Source of the DNA: CAINVV01 sp037137375
GTDB taxonomy: Bacteria; Bacteroidota; Bacteroidia; Bacteroidales; Prolixibacteraceae
Direction: 5' to 3'
DNA length: 64,000 nucleotides
Assembly: GCA_037137375.1 (NCBI GenBank)
Contig: JBAXKJ010000015.1
Span: 65,896 to 129,895 of the forward strand
Made by a program: the position numbers and the translations under genes
Notes under the pieces: generated by a model
The model's input: only the letters and a program-made list of their open reading frames with translations
Database searches by the model: none
What the model was told of the DNA's origin: nothing
In this document: positions 43,013-52,404 of the stretch, in pieces
Position numbering within the stretch: position 1 is the stretch's first letter
Layout: the number at the start of each line of letters is the position of its first letter

Positions 43013-43020
43013 CAAAGATA
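43013..43020 (-). promoter_or_regulatory. -7 element (TATCTTTG) for the nuclease-thyA-folA operon
   Basis: It fits TAnnTTTG on the minus strand, 28 bases before the ATG, in the 47-base gap after the M3 peptidase gene. Confidence 0.5.
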
Positions 43021-43031
43021 GAGTTTTTGTT

Positions 43032-45146
43032 CTACTGAAGTCCCCGTTTCTTTAATAATGGAGTGATGTCAGGATCTTTTCCCCTGAATTTCCGGTAAAT
43101 ATTCATCCCCTCATCTGTACCGCAATTCGTTAGCAGATCGCGGAATTTGGCAGCCAGAACCGGATTGAAAATGTCACCCGAAGATTTGAAGGCATCGAAG
43201 GCGTCTGCATCCAGCACTGCTGCCCAAGTGTAGACATAATAACCTGCAGTGTATCCTCCGCTGAAGGAGTGTTGAAAATAAGTGCTCCTGTATCTGGGTA
43301 AGATCTCGTCGATCAAACCGATCTTCTTCATAGAATTCTTCTCAAAAGCCCTGACATCCGAAATTACCGGATTGGAGGCAGTATTATAATCCATATCAAG
43401 AATAGATGCAGCTAATAATTCAGTCGTAATAAATCCCTGGTTGAACTGGGCACTCTTCTCCAGTTTTTCGATCAGGGCATCAGGAATAACTTTACCTGTC
43501 TGATAATGTTTGGCATAAGCCTTCAGAACCTGTGGTTCGGAAGCCCAGTTTTCATCCACCTGCGAAGGCAATTCTACGAAATCGCGGGGTACATCGCGTG
43601 CAGTTCTTTCATAAGGCCCGTCGGCAAATACACTGTGCAAGGCATGACCAAACTCATGAAAAGCTGTCGTTACCTCCTCGAAACTGAGCAACGCCGGCGA
43701 ATTCCCGGTAGGACGTGTGAAATTCATGACCATCGAAATAATCGGGTCAATCTTCTTGCCATTGCGGTACTGGCGGCCTCCGAAACCACCGCACCAGGCG
43801 CCAACGCGTTTGCCATCTCTCGGATGGAAGTCCATATACAGAACCGCCAGATGCGATTTGTCCTTGTCTTTTACCTCATAAGCAACAACTTCCGGATGAT
43901 ATACAGGCAAATCATTGCGTTTTTCGAAGGTGATTCCGTAAAGTTTGTTGGCCACATAAAACATCCCTTTCTGCACATTGTCGAGGGAGAAATAGGGTTT
44001 TAACTCTTCCTCATCGAGATTGTACTTGGCTTTTCTGACTTTCTCGGCATAAAACCACCAGTCCCAAGACTGCAGTTTGAATTTTCCGCCCTCTTTATTG
44101 ATGATGGCCTGCATGTCTTTTAACTCGTTTTTCGCCCTCGCCAGAGAAGGAACAAACAGCTTATTCAGGAAATCATAAACTGCCTCAGGGGTTTTAGCCA
44201 TATTTTCATCGATGACATAAGAAGCAAAGTTCTTGAATCCCAGCAGTTTCGCTTTCTGGTCACGGAGCAGGACCATTTTCTTAATCAGCTCCTTGTTGTC
44301 GAATTTGTTGTCATAATCGCCACGCATGAAATATCCACGGTACAATTTTTCACGCAAATCGCGGTTTTTTGCATAGGTCAAAAATGGCAGCATACTCGGT
44401 TTGGCCAGGGTGAAGACCCACTTACCGGGAAGGCTGTCCTTGGTCGCTTCTAAAGCCGCAGCCTCAATCACATCATTAGAAAGACCGGCGAGGTCTTCCT
44501 TTTTGTCGACCACTAATTTGAAATTTTTGTTTGTTTCTGCCAAAAGGTTCTCGCCGAACTGGAGCGTTGTCTTGGAGAGCTCTTCATTGATCTGTCTTAA
44601 CTTAGCCTGATCTTCAGAGGAAAGATTGGCTCCGCTTCGCTCGAAATCCTTGTAGAATTTTTCGGTTACGCGTATTTGCTGGGCATTCAAACCTATGGAA
44701 TTTCTTTTATCGTAAACGGCTTTTATACGTTTGAAAAGTTCTGGATTCAGTGAAATATTATCGCGGTGCCGGGTGAGTTTGGGTGTAATTTCACGCGCCA
44801 GCTTCTGCATGGCCGGATTAGTATTGGCCCCGTTAAGGCTTGAAAATATCCTTGAAGCTACCGAAAGCTGATCACCCGAAATGTCGTAGGCCAAAATAGT
44901 ATTGTTAAAGTCAGGGGTAGCAGGATTATTCACGATGGCATCGATCTCTGCCAGATTGGCCTTTATCCCTGCTTCAATGGCTGGAAGATAATGTTCCAGT
45001 TTTATTTCCCCGAATGGAGGTACCAGGAAAGGAGTTGTAAAGGGCTTCATCAGTGGATTTTCAACAGAAGCGACTTTCTTGTTTTGAGCAAGGGAAATAC
45101 TAAGGAAAACGGGCATTGCAAGCAGAAGAAAGAGGGTTTTTTTCAT
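43032..45146 (-). CDS. M3 family zinc metallopeptidase (oligopeptidase/peptidyl-dipeptidase type)
   Basis: The 704-residue protein has a signal peptide ending near SISLAQNKK, so it is exported to the periplasm or beyond. The zinc motif HEFGH lies near residue 495 in TAFHEFGHALHSVFA, with the third-ligand Glu expected about 25 residues on. FSGGYTAGYYVYTWA is the conserved substrate-binding tyrosine segment. The family comprises Dcp and oligopeptidase A, which trim short peptides. The signal peptide and Dcp-like sequence favour a peptidyl-dipeptidase role in peptide use; specificity is inferred. Monocistronic in appearance. Confidence 0.93.
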   Translation of the reverse strand: MKKTLFLLLAMPVFLSISLAQNKKVASVENPLMKPFTTPFLVPPFGEIKLEHYLPAIEAGIKANLAEIDAIVNNPATPDFNNTILAYDISGDQLSVASRIFSSLNGANTNPAMQKLAREITPKLTRHRDNISLNPELFKRIKAVYDKRNSIGLNAQQIRVTEKFYKDFERSGANLSSEDQAKLRQINEELSKTTLQFGENLLAETNKNFKLVVDKKEDLAGLSNDVIEAAALEATKDSLPGKWVFTLAKPSMLPFLTYAKNRDLREKLYRGYFMRGDYDNKFDNKELIKKMVLLRDQKAKLLGFKNFASYVIDENMAKTPEAVYDFLNKLFVPSLARAKNELKDMQAIINKEGGKFKLQSWDWWFYAEKVRKAKYNLDEEELKPYFSLDNVQKGMFYVANKLYGITFEKRNDLPVYHPEVVAYEVKDKDKSHLAVLYMDFHPRDGKRVGAWCGGFGGRQYRNGKKIDPIISMVMNFTRPTGNSPALLSFEEVTTAFHEFGHALHSVFADGPYERTARDVPRDFVELPSQVDENWASEPQVLKAYAKHYQTGKVIPDALIEKLEKSAQFNQGFITTELLAASILDMDYNTASNPVISDVRAFEKNSMKKIGLIDEILPRYRSTYFQHSFSGGYTAGYYVYTWAAVLDADAFDAFKSSGDIFNPVLAAKFRDLLTNCGTDEGMNIYRKFRGKDPDITPLLKKRGLQ

Positions 45147-45224
45147 ATCATTTTGATTAGTTGTTCAGTTCGAAAAGATAATAAAAATATTTCGGGTAAA
45201 GAATGATGTAAGTTGCAGGTGAGG

Positions 45225-45986
45225 CTAGTTGAGGGTATAAATTTCGGCGGCCGCGAACCGGTCTGTCAGAATAACATCAATTTTATCGAGGAATGGCCTG
45301 AACTCCTCGAATGCCAACTCCGGACGATTGTTCTCTGCCGAAAGGTGACTCAGGAAAACGCATCGTAAATCAGGATGGGCATGCTCCTTTAAGAGCTCAA
45401 ATGCCTGAATGTTAGATAGATGTCCGACGGCAGAATCAATCCTGACTTTTAAATAATAAGGATAGTGTCCGTCTTTTAACATCCTGACATCGTAATTAGT
45501 CTCCAGAAAGAGGGCATGACACTGACTCAGGTGGTGCCTGACATTGTCGCAGGGAGAACCGATATCCGTGAAGACTCCAATACTTTTACCTTCAACCTCA
45601 ATTCTGTAAGAGACCGGCTCGGCTGCATCGTGATTTTTCAAAACCGGGAAGACCGAAAAATGTCCGATGGTAACAGGCATGTTGTTCTCCACCGGGAAAT
45701 AGGAGATCGGCTTCCAGGTACGGAAAGCCGACAAAAAAGTGCCTTTAGACATGTAAACAGGGATGTCCAGCTTCTTTCCCAGTACCCTGACACCCCTGAT
45801 GTGATCCCCATGTTCATGGGTAATAAAAACGGCTCTGATTTTCTTGGGATCGAGCGATTTAGACTCCATCCGATTGATTAACTGCTTATAAGACAGTCCG
45901 GCATCCACCAGTACCGCATCCTCATGGTTCCCAATATAGTAGCAATTTCCGTTACTGCCCGAGGCCAAAGCACAAATTTCGATCAT
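45225..45986 (-). CDS. MBL-fold metallo-hydrolase (YycJ/WalJ-like)
   Basis: The 253-residue protein has the metallo-beta-lactamase fold: SGSNGNCYYIG near the N terminus, the metal motif ITHEHGDHIRGV (HxHxDH, about residues 55-66), a later metal Asp in VFTDIGSPCDN and a C-terminal LSHLSAENN. This set resembles the YycJ/WalJ group, exonuclease-like hydrolases linked to DNA repair or cell-wall control in Firmicutes. The substrate is unknown here. No signal peptide. It follows clpB on the same strand after a 33-base gap. Confidence 0.88.
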   Translation of the reverse strand: MIEICALASGSNGNCYYIGNHEDAVLVDAGLSYKQLINRMESKSLDPKKIRAVFITHEHGDHIRGVRVLGKKLDIPVYMSKGTFLSAFRTWKPISYFPVENNMPVTIGHFSVFPVLKNHDAAEPVSYRIEVEGKSIGVFTDIGSPCDNVRHHLSQCHALFLETNYDVRMLKDGHYPYYLKVRIDSAVGHLSNIQAFELLKEHAHPDLRCVFLSHLSAENNRPELAFEEFRPFLDKIDVILTDRFAAAEIYTLN

Positions 45987-46019
45987 AAAAAATTATTATG
46001 GCCACGAAATTAGTGCTTT

Positions 46020-48605
46020 TCAGGCAAAAACAAGATGATCATCTTTGACATCCACGACAATCTCCCTTTCCTTGCTGATATGACCTGCTAAAATCTCCTT
46101 TGACAAGTCGTTCAGCAGAAATTTTTGCATCATTCTCTTCACGGGTCGTGCCCCAAACTGAGGATCAAAACCTGCTTCAGCAATCCAGTCGATGGCAGCC
46201 TCGGTGATAGTAGCCTTGAAACCACTCTTTCCCAATCGCTCTTCGACCAGGGAAAACTGCAATTTTACAATCTGTCTGATCTCCTTACGATTCAGCGGAG
46301 TGAAAACAATCACCTCGTCGATGCGGTTCAGAAACTCCGGCCGGATGGTTTGTTTTAGCAATTCCATCAGCTCATTCTGAAGATCTTCCGTCATTTTAAC
46401 CCGGTTGGAATCTGTCATCCTTTCCGTCCGCTCCCGGATCAAATGAGATCCCAGGTTGGAGGTCATTATAATTATAGTGTTCTTAAAGTTGACGGTTCGA
46501 CCCTTGTTGTCGGTGAGCCGGCCATCGTCCAGTACCTGTAGCAACACGTTGAAAATATCCGGATGCGCTTTCTCGATTTCATCGAAAAGCAGCACCGAGT
46601 AAGGTTTCCGGCGGACTGCCTCTGTCAGTTGACCACCTTCATCGTACCCAACATAACCGGGAGGCGATCCGATCAGACGGGTGACGGAGAATTTTTCCTG
46701 GTATTCAGACATGTCGATTCTGGTCATCATATTCTCGTCATCGAAGAGATATTCCGCCAATGCCTTGGCCAATTCCGTCTTGCCAACGCCCGTCGTACCC
46801 AGGAAGATGAAGGATCCGATCGGCCGTTTCTCATCCTGCAATCCGGCCCTCGACCGTCTCACCGCATCAGAAACCGCAGCTATGGCTTCGTCCTGACCGA
46901 TCACTCTCTTGTGCAGTTCTTCTTCCAGGTGAATCAGCTTCTCCCGTTCGCTCTGCAGCATCCTGGTTACAGGGATACCCGTCCATCTGGCAACAACTGA
47001 AGCGATGTCTTCTGCATCAACTTCTTCTTTGATAAGCGATTGAGTGCCTTGCTTGGCCTTTAACTGATCCTGCAGGGAGGTGATGGAAGCCTCGGCTTCC
47101 TTGATTTTTCCATAACGGATCTCGGCCACCAGGCCATAATCTCCCTGTCTCTCTGCCTGTGCAGCCTGGGTCTTCAAATTTTCAATCTCCTGCTTCTTGG
47201 TCTGGATCCCTTCGATAAGATCCTTTTCCGCCTGCCAGGTTGCCCTCAGTTTCTTCTGATCCTCCCGCAGATTGGCAATTTCTTCTTCCAGCCTGGAAAG
47301 TTTGGTCTTGTCATTTTCGCGCTTGATGGCGGCACGCTCGATCTCGAGCTGAGATAATTTGCGTTCGATCTCATCCAGCTCCTCCGGCAAGGAATTCATC
47401 TCCATCCTTAACTTAGCCGCCGCTTCATCCATCAGGTCGATGGCCTTATCAGGAAGGAAACGATCGGTAATATAACGCTGCGACAACTCAACTGCCGCGA
47501 TAATGGCATCGTCCTTAATCCTGACTTTGTGGTGATTTTCGTATCTTTCTTTCAATCCGCGAAGAATCGAAATGGCCGACTGGGTATCCGGTTCATCCAC
47601 CATCACTAATTGAAACCGACGCTCAAGCGCCTTGTCTTTCTCAAAATATTTCTGATATTCTCCGAGCGTTGTGGCTCCGACCGCACGAAGATCACCCCTT
47701 GCCAGGGCCGGTTTCAGAATGTTGGCAGCATCCATGGCACCTTCACCTTTCCCTGCGCCAACTAACGTATGAATCTCGTCAATGAAGAGGATTACATCGC
47801 CTTCGGCCTGGATAACTTCCTGTATGACAGACTTTAATCGCTCCTCGAATTCTCCTTTGTACTTAGCGCCTGCAATTAAAGCGCCCATGTCAAGTGAGAA
47901 TATCTGCTTGCTCTGAAGGTTCTCAGGAACGTCGCCTCGGACGATCCGCTGGGCAAGACCTTCAGCGATAGCAGTCTTCCCTGTGCCTGGTTCCCCAACT
48001 AAAATGGGATTGTTTTTTGTCCGGCGGGAGAGGATCTGCAACACCCTGCGGATCTCCTCATCGCGGCCGATAACCGGATCGAGTTTGCCGGATCTTGCTG
48101 CATCATTGAGGTTAATGGCGAAACGGTTTAGCGAATTAAAAGTATCTTCCGCCGTCTGGCTCTCCACTTTCGAACCTTTTCTCAGTTCTCTGATGGCCTC
48201 TTCCAGACTCTTCTTTTCGACACCCAGCTCTTTCATGAGCTTACTCACGGCATCACCGGTCTCCAGTAAAGCTACCAGCAGATGCTCGACGGAAACAAAC
48301 TTGTCGCCCATTTTTTGGGAGAGGGAAATGGCTTTTTGAATCGCAGTATTGGCATTGGAGGAAAGAAATGGTTCCCCGCCGGTTACTTTGGGAAATCCTG
48401 CAATGAGACGATCCAGTTCTTTGGTAAAATAATTGAGGTTGACACCGGTCTTCTGGAGCAGAAAAGCCGTCACATTTTCGGCCTCGGTCAGGAGTCCTTT
48501 CATGAGATGTGCCGTCTCAACCGACTGCTGGTTGTTTCCGGCAGTAACCTGGATAGCCTGTTGCACCGCCTCCTGTGCCTTGATCGTAAAATTGTTGAAG
48601 TTCAT
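46020..48605 (-). CDS. clpB: ATP-dependent disaggregase ClpB
   Basis: The 861-residue Hsp100 protein has an N-terminal double Clp repeat (residues 1 to about 145), NBD1 with Walker A GEPGTGKTAIAEG, a coiled-coil M-domain (about 410-525), NBD2 with GTTGVGKTELAKALA, and the ClpB C-terminal domain (ILAGHISKEREIVVDV). It lacks the IGF/L loop that links ClpA and ClpX to ClpP, so it is a disaggregase that works with DnaK. Full length. No heat-shock (HrcA or sigma32-like) element was recognised upstream. Confidence 0.97.
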   Translation of the reverse strand: MNFNNFTIKAQEAVQQAIQVTAGNNQQSVETAHLMKGLLTEAENVTAFLLQKTGVNLNYFTKELDRLIAGFPKVTGGEPFLSSNANTAIQKAISLSQKMGDKFVSVEHLLVALLETGDAVSKLMKELGVEKKSLEEAIRELRKGSKVESQTAEDTFNSLNRFAINLNDAARSGKLDPVIGRDEEIRRVLQILSRRTKNNPILVGEPGTGKTAIAEGLAQRIVRGDVPENLQSKQIFSLDMGALIAGAKYKGEFEERLKSVIQEVIQAEGDVILFIDEIHTLVGAGKGEGAMDAANILKPALARGDLRAVGATTLGEYQKYFEKDKALERRFQLVMVDEPDTQSAISILRGLKERYENHHKVRIKDDAIIAAVELSQRYITDRFLPDKAIDLMDEAAAKLRMEMNSLPEELDEIERKLSQLEIERAAIKRENDKTKLSRLEEEIANLREDQKKLRATWQAEKDLIEGIQTKKQEIENLKTQAAQAERQGDYGLVAEIRYGKIKEAEASITSLQDQLKAKQGTQSLIKEEVDAEDIASVVARWTGIPVTRMLQSEREKLIHLEEELHKRVIGQDEAIAAVSDAVRRSRAGLQDEKRPIGSFIFLGTTGVGKTELAKALAEYLFDDENMMTRIDMSEYQEKFSVTRLIGSPPGYVGYDEGGQLTEAVRRKPYSVLLFDEIEKAHPDIFNVLLQVLDDGRLTDNKGRTVNFKNTIIIMTSNLGSHLIRERTERMTDSNRVKMTEDLQNELMELLKQTIRPEFLNRIDEVIVFTPLNRKEIRQIVKLQFSLVEERLGKSGFKATITEAAIDWIAEAGFDPQFGARPVKRMMQKFLLNDLSKEILAGHISKEREIVVDVKDDHLVFA

Positions 48606-48730
48606 ATTGCTGTTTTTAATGTTTTAAAAGAGGATATACCTTGAACAATCAAAACATTTGCCACAGATGAATTACAGACAAATTGGCAGCTAATTATCTG
48701 ATAAAGAGGAAATAATGACAGAAGAATATA

Positions 48731-48976
48731 TTAGCTTAGCCAGTGGTCTGAACCAGGCGTTGCCGTTTTGTCAGCACCTTTGAAGCGATAGCCGGCTTTT
48801 TCGACCGCTGTTTTTACCTTGTCTTCATTAAAATGATCCCCCTTCACGATCACCTGCCCGGTAACGTGGTCAGCAACGACTTCTTCGACCCCATTAATGT
48901 TCTTGATTCCGTTTTCGATATGTGCCTTGCAGTTCTTGCAGGACATCCCTTCGACTATAAATATTTGAGTAGACAT
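48731..48976 (-). CDS. Heavy-metal-associated (CopZ-like) domain protein
   Basis: The 81-residue protein is a single ferredoxin-like HMA domain with the metal motif GMSCKNCKAHIENGIKNI (Cys13 and Cys16), followed by VVADHVTGQVIVKG and ending after a short Thr/Pro/Gly tail. Such proteins chaperone Cu(I) or other soft metals to P-type ATPases. No metal ATPase or metalloregulator lies nearby, so it appears to be solitary. It lies 125 bases upstream of clpB on the same strand. Confidence 0.9.
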   Translation of the reverse strand: MSTQIFIVEGMSCKNCKAHIENGIKNINGVEEVVADHVTGQVIVKGDHFNEDKVKTAVEKAGYRFKGADKTATPGSDHWLS

Positions 48977-49055
48977 TTTGATAAAATTTATTTGACAACA
49001 AAGGTTGCAATTATTTAGATTAAGACCAAGTTAATTTAAGTGAATAATATCCGCT

Positions 49056-49204
49056 CCAGCGGATTTGCAATCTGCTGGCAGTCTTTTGCCTAATTTACGC
49101 GTCTGCAGATTTGCAATCTGCAGATAATATATTGCCAACGGATTGCAAATCCATTGGAGTGTGGACTGTTCGCCTTCAGCCAACGGATTGCAAATCCATT
49201 GGAG
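49056..49204. repeat. REP/BIME-like cluster of four palindromes
   Basis: Four 23-bp palindromes lie at 49056-49078, 49102-49124, 49135-49157 and 49180-49202. The first two share the core ATTTGCAAT, the last two its reverse complement ATTGCAAAT, so they form two opposed pairs. The second has perfect 10-bp arms; the last two are identical within a 26-bp repeat with 45-bp period. The cluster fills the gap after the TonB-like gene. Confidence 0.8.
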
Positions 49205-49230
49205 CATGAACTGGAGCGTTGACCCTCCGG

Positions 49231-49971
49231 CTACTGTGCCACGAAGATATAGGTAATAGTACCCTTTTGTTTTTCAGGCGCTGCCTGGTCAGGATTAAAA
49301 ACCGTCTTTTCTGCTGCCTGTTTGGCATACGCCAGGATCGTCGGATCGCTCAAATTCTCTCCACCCCGGGGCATGGCACTTAAAACTTCCCCATTGCGGT
49401 CCACAACAATATCAACCGCAATCTCGCCACCGCCCTGTGCCAGATACACAGGAATCGGTAAAAGCAGATGATACCGGTTTCCAAGAAGGTATCTAATATT
49501 CGACTTACCCTTGAAAGTAGAACGTTGAGCCTCCTCGCGGGTCTTCCCTTCATTGCTGGCAACCGGCATTGGGATGTCGCCGATCACGGGAATTTTCTTC
49601 GCCAGATTTTTATTGACATCACTTTCAAGCTTCTTGGCTTCCGCCACTTCCCTGGCATATTCCTTATCGAAAAACGGATCCCCCGAAGTCTTTCCATTGT
49701 AATTCATATTGACCGCCCGATTGGAGGACGGACCGCCAGATTGGGACGAATTCCTGGTAAGTGATTGATCTCCAAGATTAGCTTTCTCTTCTTCAGGCGT
49801 GGGGGCCTTCACGTTCTCAGAAGACAGGTCCAGGAAAAGCGCCTGTTCTGGAATCAAGTAATTAATTCTAAGCTGGGCAAAAAGCAGCGAAACGCACACG
49901 ACCAGGTGGATAACCAGTGTGGCGATGATCCCATTGATATTGTCGCGGTAAAGTCTGTGAAGTTTTTCCAT
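49231..49971 (-). CDS. TonB-like energy-transducer family protein
   Basis: The 246-residue protein has an N-terminal cytoplasmic stub, one membrane helix (about residues 13-33, GIIATLVIHLVVCVSLLFAQL), a charged periplasmic spacer rich in Glu, Asn and Ser, and a C-terminal TonB-type domain (GGGEIAVDIVVDRNGEVLSAM, then AEKTVFNP). The topology fits TonB-family proteins that pass proton-motive energy to outer-membrane receptors. The spacer lacks the usual Pro-Lys or Pro-Glu repeats. ExbB/ExbD genes are absent here. It starts 35 bases after mqnD and may be in the mqnBD transcript. Confidence 0.78.
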   Translation of the reverse strand: MEKLHRLYRDNINGIIATLVIHLVVCVSLLFAQLRINYLIPEQALFLDLSSENVKAPTPEEEKANLGDQSLTRNSSQSGGPSSNRAVNMNYNGKTSGDPFFDKEYAREVAEAKKLESDVNKNLAKKIPVIGDIPMPVASNEGKTREEAQRSTFKGKSNIRYLLGNRYHLLLPIPVYLAQGGGEIAVDIVVDRNGEVLSAMPRGGENLSDPTILAYAKQAAEKTVFNPDQAAPEKQKGTITYIFVAQ

Positions 49972-50006
49972 ATCGGATTCGCTGATGTAAAATTACATCA
50001 AAAAAT

Positions 50007-50834
50007 CTAAACCAACCAGTCAGGCTGAAGCGGAGGGAAGAGCGCCCTTTCCACACCTTTTTCGTATAGGGTATTGATGGCTTCCCGGCCTTTAGCCCCG
50101 AGATCTACCGAGAAATCGTTGACATATAGTTCGATGTGGCTCCGCATCACGGACTCATCCATCGACTGGGCGTGCTGACGGACGAATGGAAGTGAATCTT
50201 TGGGATTCGCGAACGCGTATTCGACGCTGCGCCGCAAAACGCGGTTAATTTTTAGCCGGATCTCCTGCGGCAGGGCTCTTTTCACGATGATACCACCGAG
50301 CGGAATCGGCAATCCAGTCTGCTGATCCCAGTATTCACCAAGGTCGACAATTTTCCGCAGACCCCTGGACTGGTAAGTAAACCGGTTCTCATGGATAATC
50401 ACGCCGGCATCGGCTTCCCCGGAGAGGATAACCTCTTCAATATCAGAGAATAAATACTCTTTTTTGTGTTGTAACTTTGGATAAGCAATCGAAAGTAGCA
50501 GGTTCGCGGTAGTAAATTTCCCCGGGATGGCAATGCGAAGCCCATCCAACTCGTCGGGGTAAATCTTGTGCTTGCTGATCAGCAGCGGACCGTTGTTAAA
50601 TCCCAGCGCACTACCGGCTGAAAGCAGCTGATAGTCGGCCGATAAATAGGCGAAAGCGTGATAGCTGACCTTCGAAATTTCCAGGGTGGAGGAAAATGCA
50701 AGTTGATTAAGCTCTTCTACATCAGCCAGGTGGAGATTGAAATGCAGTCCTTCAGTATCGATTCTCCGGTTGACCATCGCATCGAAGATAAAGGTATCGT
50801 TGGGACAAGTAGAAAAACCCAGGGAAAGGTTCAT
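50007..50834 (-). CDS. mqnD: 1,4-dihydroxy-6-naphthoate synthase
   Basis: The 275-residue periplasmic-binding-protein-fold enzyme has the MqnD opening LGFSTCPNDTFIFDAM, then GPLLISKHK, RIAIPGKFTTANLLL and GVIIHENRFTY with the proposed catalytic His. It cleaves cyclic dehypoxanthine futalosine to 1,4-dihydroxy-6-naphthoate in the futalosine route to menaquinone. The start is ATG 50834, whose A is also the last base of the mqnB stop (TGATG overlap), giving translational coupling; the longer upstream frame lies inside mqnB. Confidence 0.95.
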   Translation of the reverse strand: MNLSLGFSTCPNDTFIFDAMVNRRIDTEGLHFNLHLADVEELNQLAFSSTLEISKVSYHAFAYLSADYQLLSAGSALGFNNGPLLISKHKIYPDELDGLRIAIPGKFTTANLLLSIAYPKLQHKKEYLFSDIEEVILSGEADAGVIIHENRFTYQSRGLRKIVDLGEYWDQQTGLPIPLGGIIVKRALPQEIRLKINRVLRRSVEYAFANPKDSLPFVRQHAQSMDESVMRSHIELYVNDFSVDLGAKGREAINTLYEKGVERALFPPLQPDWLV

Positions 50835-51526
50835 CACGAAAGCTGTTTGATTTTGGCAAATTTTCGCAGGAAACGGAAAAGTTCGTCGGTGAGATTCTCG
50901 ATAGCCAGCGGAATGTCCCATTTGGCGGTATCCCGGGCCTCGACGAAGTTGGAGATGGCCCTGATTTCCAGGAAAGGTACCTTCTCGTGCAGACAGACGT
51001 AGAAAACTGCCGCACCTTCCATCGATTCAACATCCGGATGGAAGCCGCAGGTGATCCTGGAAATGCTTTCAGGCGAACCATGACTGATATTTCCGGTTAC
51101 ACCATCCACGGAAGTAAGTTCTAATTCCTTAAAATTATGTGGATTGATCATCCTGCCGTTCTCGAAAGGAAATTGATCGGTTTCCATGAATCCGGCATCA
51201 AAAAGCGAGGTCACCGAGTTACATTCTTCGATGCCGAGGTCGCAGATTTGCTCACTTTTTACATTGACGACCATTCCAATAGAAAGTTCGTCGCGGAAAC
51301 TCCCGGCGATGCCTGCATTGATGACGAGATCATATTTAGCGGCATAGAGCGCCCGGGTCAGGTGATAGGCTGTGAAAGTCATGCCGATACCCGGTATAAG
51401 TAGGTCAATTTCAAGGTCATACCATTTGTAGTGGAAAATATTTTTCCCTTCTCCCTCTATTTCGATTAGATTCTCGAAAAACTGGTAGAGTTCAAAACAG
51501 GTTGCACCTACAAATAAAATTCTCAT
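50834..51526 (-). CDS. mqnB: Futalosine hydrolase
   Basis: The 230-residue nucleoside-phosphorylase-fold protein begins RILFVGATCFEL and has INAGIAGSF, ESMEGAAVFYVC (the conserved Met-Glu substrate motif) and a final AIENLTDELFRFL. It removes hypoxanthine from futalosine, upstream of MqnC and MqnD. Start ATG 51526; a TTG two codons earlier is less likely. A TACTTTTG -7 element at 51560-51567 and a 15-bp palindrome at the expected transcription start precede it. First gene of mqnB-mqnD-tonB-like. Confidence 0.93.
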   Translation of the reverse strand: MRILFVGATCFELYQFFENLIEIEGEGKNIFHYKWYDLEIDLLIPGIGMTFTAYHLTRALYAAKYDLVINAGIAGSFRDELSIGMVVNVKSEQICDLGIEECNSVTSLFDAGFMETDQFPFENGRMINPHNFKELELTSVDGVTGNISHGSPESISRITCGFHPDVESMEGAAVFYVCLHEKVPFLEIRAISNFVEARDTAKWDIPLAIENLTDELFRFLRKFAKIKQLS

Positions 51527-51540
51527 GGACAAAAATCTGG

Positions 51541-51567
51541 ACTGAATTATTCAGTGGCACAAAAGTA
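51541..51567 (-). promoter_or_regulatory. mqnB promoter -7 element with overlapping palindrome
   Basis: TACTTTTG (51560-51567, minus) is followed by the perfect palindrome ACTGAATTATTCAGT (51541-51555), which covers the expected start site and ends 15 bases before the ATG. This is operator geometry. ACTGAAT recurs at 51695-51701 near folE. Confidence 0.5.
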
Positions 51568-51748
51568 AAATTTCATTCATCTTATTTGTACCCCTGACTA
51601 ACATTCATACTTATTTTGTCGAAAAAAGTTAATAAAAGTGGTTAATTTGTACTAAGTTTAATTAAAAATTTATTTATTCCATAGTCTGAATGCCACTGAA
51701 TGCTACACGTTCAGAAATTCAGCCCTATTGAACATAAACCACAGGAAT

Positions 51749-52375
51749 ATGCAATTCTCCTTACACAGAAAGAAATCGGACGGATATCAGAAAACGGAAC
51801 ATTATCCCAGGGAAACAGTAACCCGGATAGCCGAACACTACCAGCAGATCCTCGAATTGCTCGGAGAGGATCCAACCCGCGAGGGATTGAATCAATCACC
51901 GCTGAGGATTGCGAAGGCCATGCAGTTCATGACCCAGGGTTACAGCATGGATCCGGAAGAAATATTGCGGTCTGCCATGTTCAAGGAAGATTATCGTCAG
52001 ATGGTCATCGTTAAGGATATTGAAATCTATTCTCTTTGCGAGCATCACATGCTTCCATTCTTCGGCAAAGCGCATGTGGCTTACATTCCTAATGGATATA
52101 TTACCGGATTGAGTAAGATTGCCAGGGTGGTGGAAGCCTACTCGCGGAGGCTTCAGGTCCAGGAAAGGCTAACCCTGCAGATCAAGGAATCCATTCAGAA
52201 AACACTTAATCCGCTGGGGGTCGCAGTGGTGATCGAGGCCAAACACATGTGCATGTGTATGAGGGGGATAGAAAAGCAAAATTCCGTTACTACTACCTCT
52301 GATTTCACAGGAGCCTTCGAAAAAGTAGCCACCAGAGAGGAATTTATCCGGCTCATCAGCTCGAAACTGTCTTGA
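51749..52375 (+). CDS. folE: GTP cyclohydrolase I
   Basis: The 208-residue enzyme converts GTP to dihydroneopterin triphosphate, the first step of folate (or queuosine precursor) synthesis. Zinc-site motifs are LCEHHMLPFFGKAHVAYIP (Cys97, His100) and HMCMCMRGI (Cys168), with GLSKIARVVEAYSRRLQVQERLT between them. The start is ATG 51749, preceded by ACAGGA; a TTG at 51728 would add seven residues. fabD follows after 61 bases with its own -7 element. Confidence 0.95.
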   Translation: MQFSLHRKKSDGYQKTEHYPRETVTRIAEHYQQILELLGEDPTREGLNQSPLRIAKAMQFMTQGYSMDPEEILRSAMFKEDYRQMVIVKDIEIYSLCEHHMLPFFGKAHVAYIPNGYITGLSKIARVVEAYSRRLQVQERLTLQIKESIQKTLNPLGVAVVIEAKHMCMCMRGIEKQNSVTTTSDFTGAFEKVATREEFIRLISSKLS

Positions 52376-52404
52376 TGTCGGGTGGGTAATAAACACTCAT
52401 TTAT

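Noticed and set aside
49134..49204. CRISPR array near a cas gene
   Set aside because: Only two identical 26-bp units occur, they are palindromic, and two further related palindromes have the opposite orientation and irregular spacing. This is a REP/BIME pattern; no spacer-repeat series exists near cas6 either.
50835..50921. N-terminal extension of MqnD
   Set aside because: These 29 residues lie within mqnB in another frame; the MqnD fold begins at the ATG overlapping the mqnB stop.
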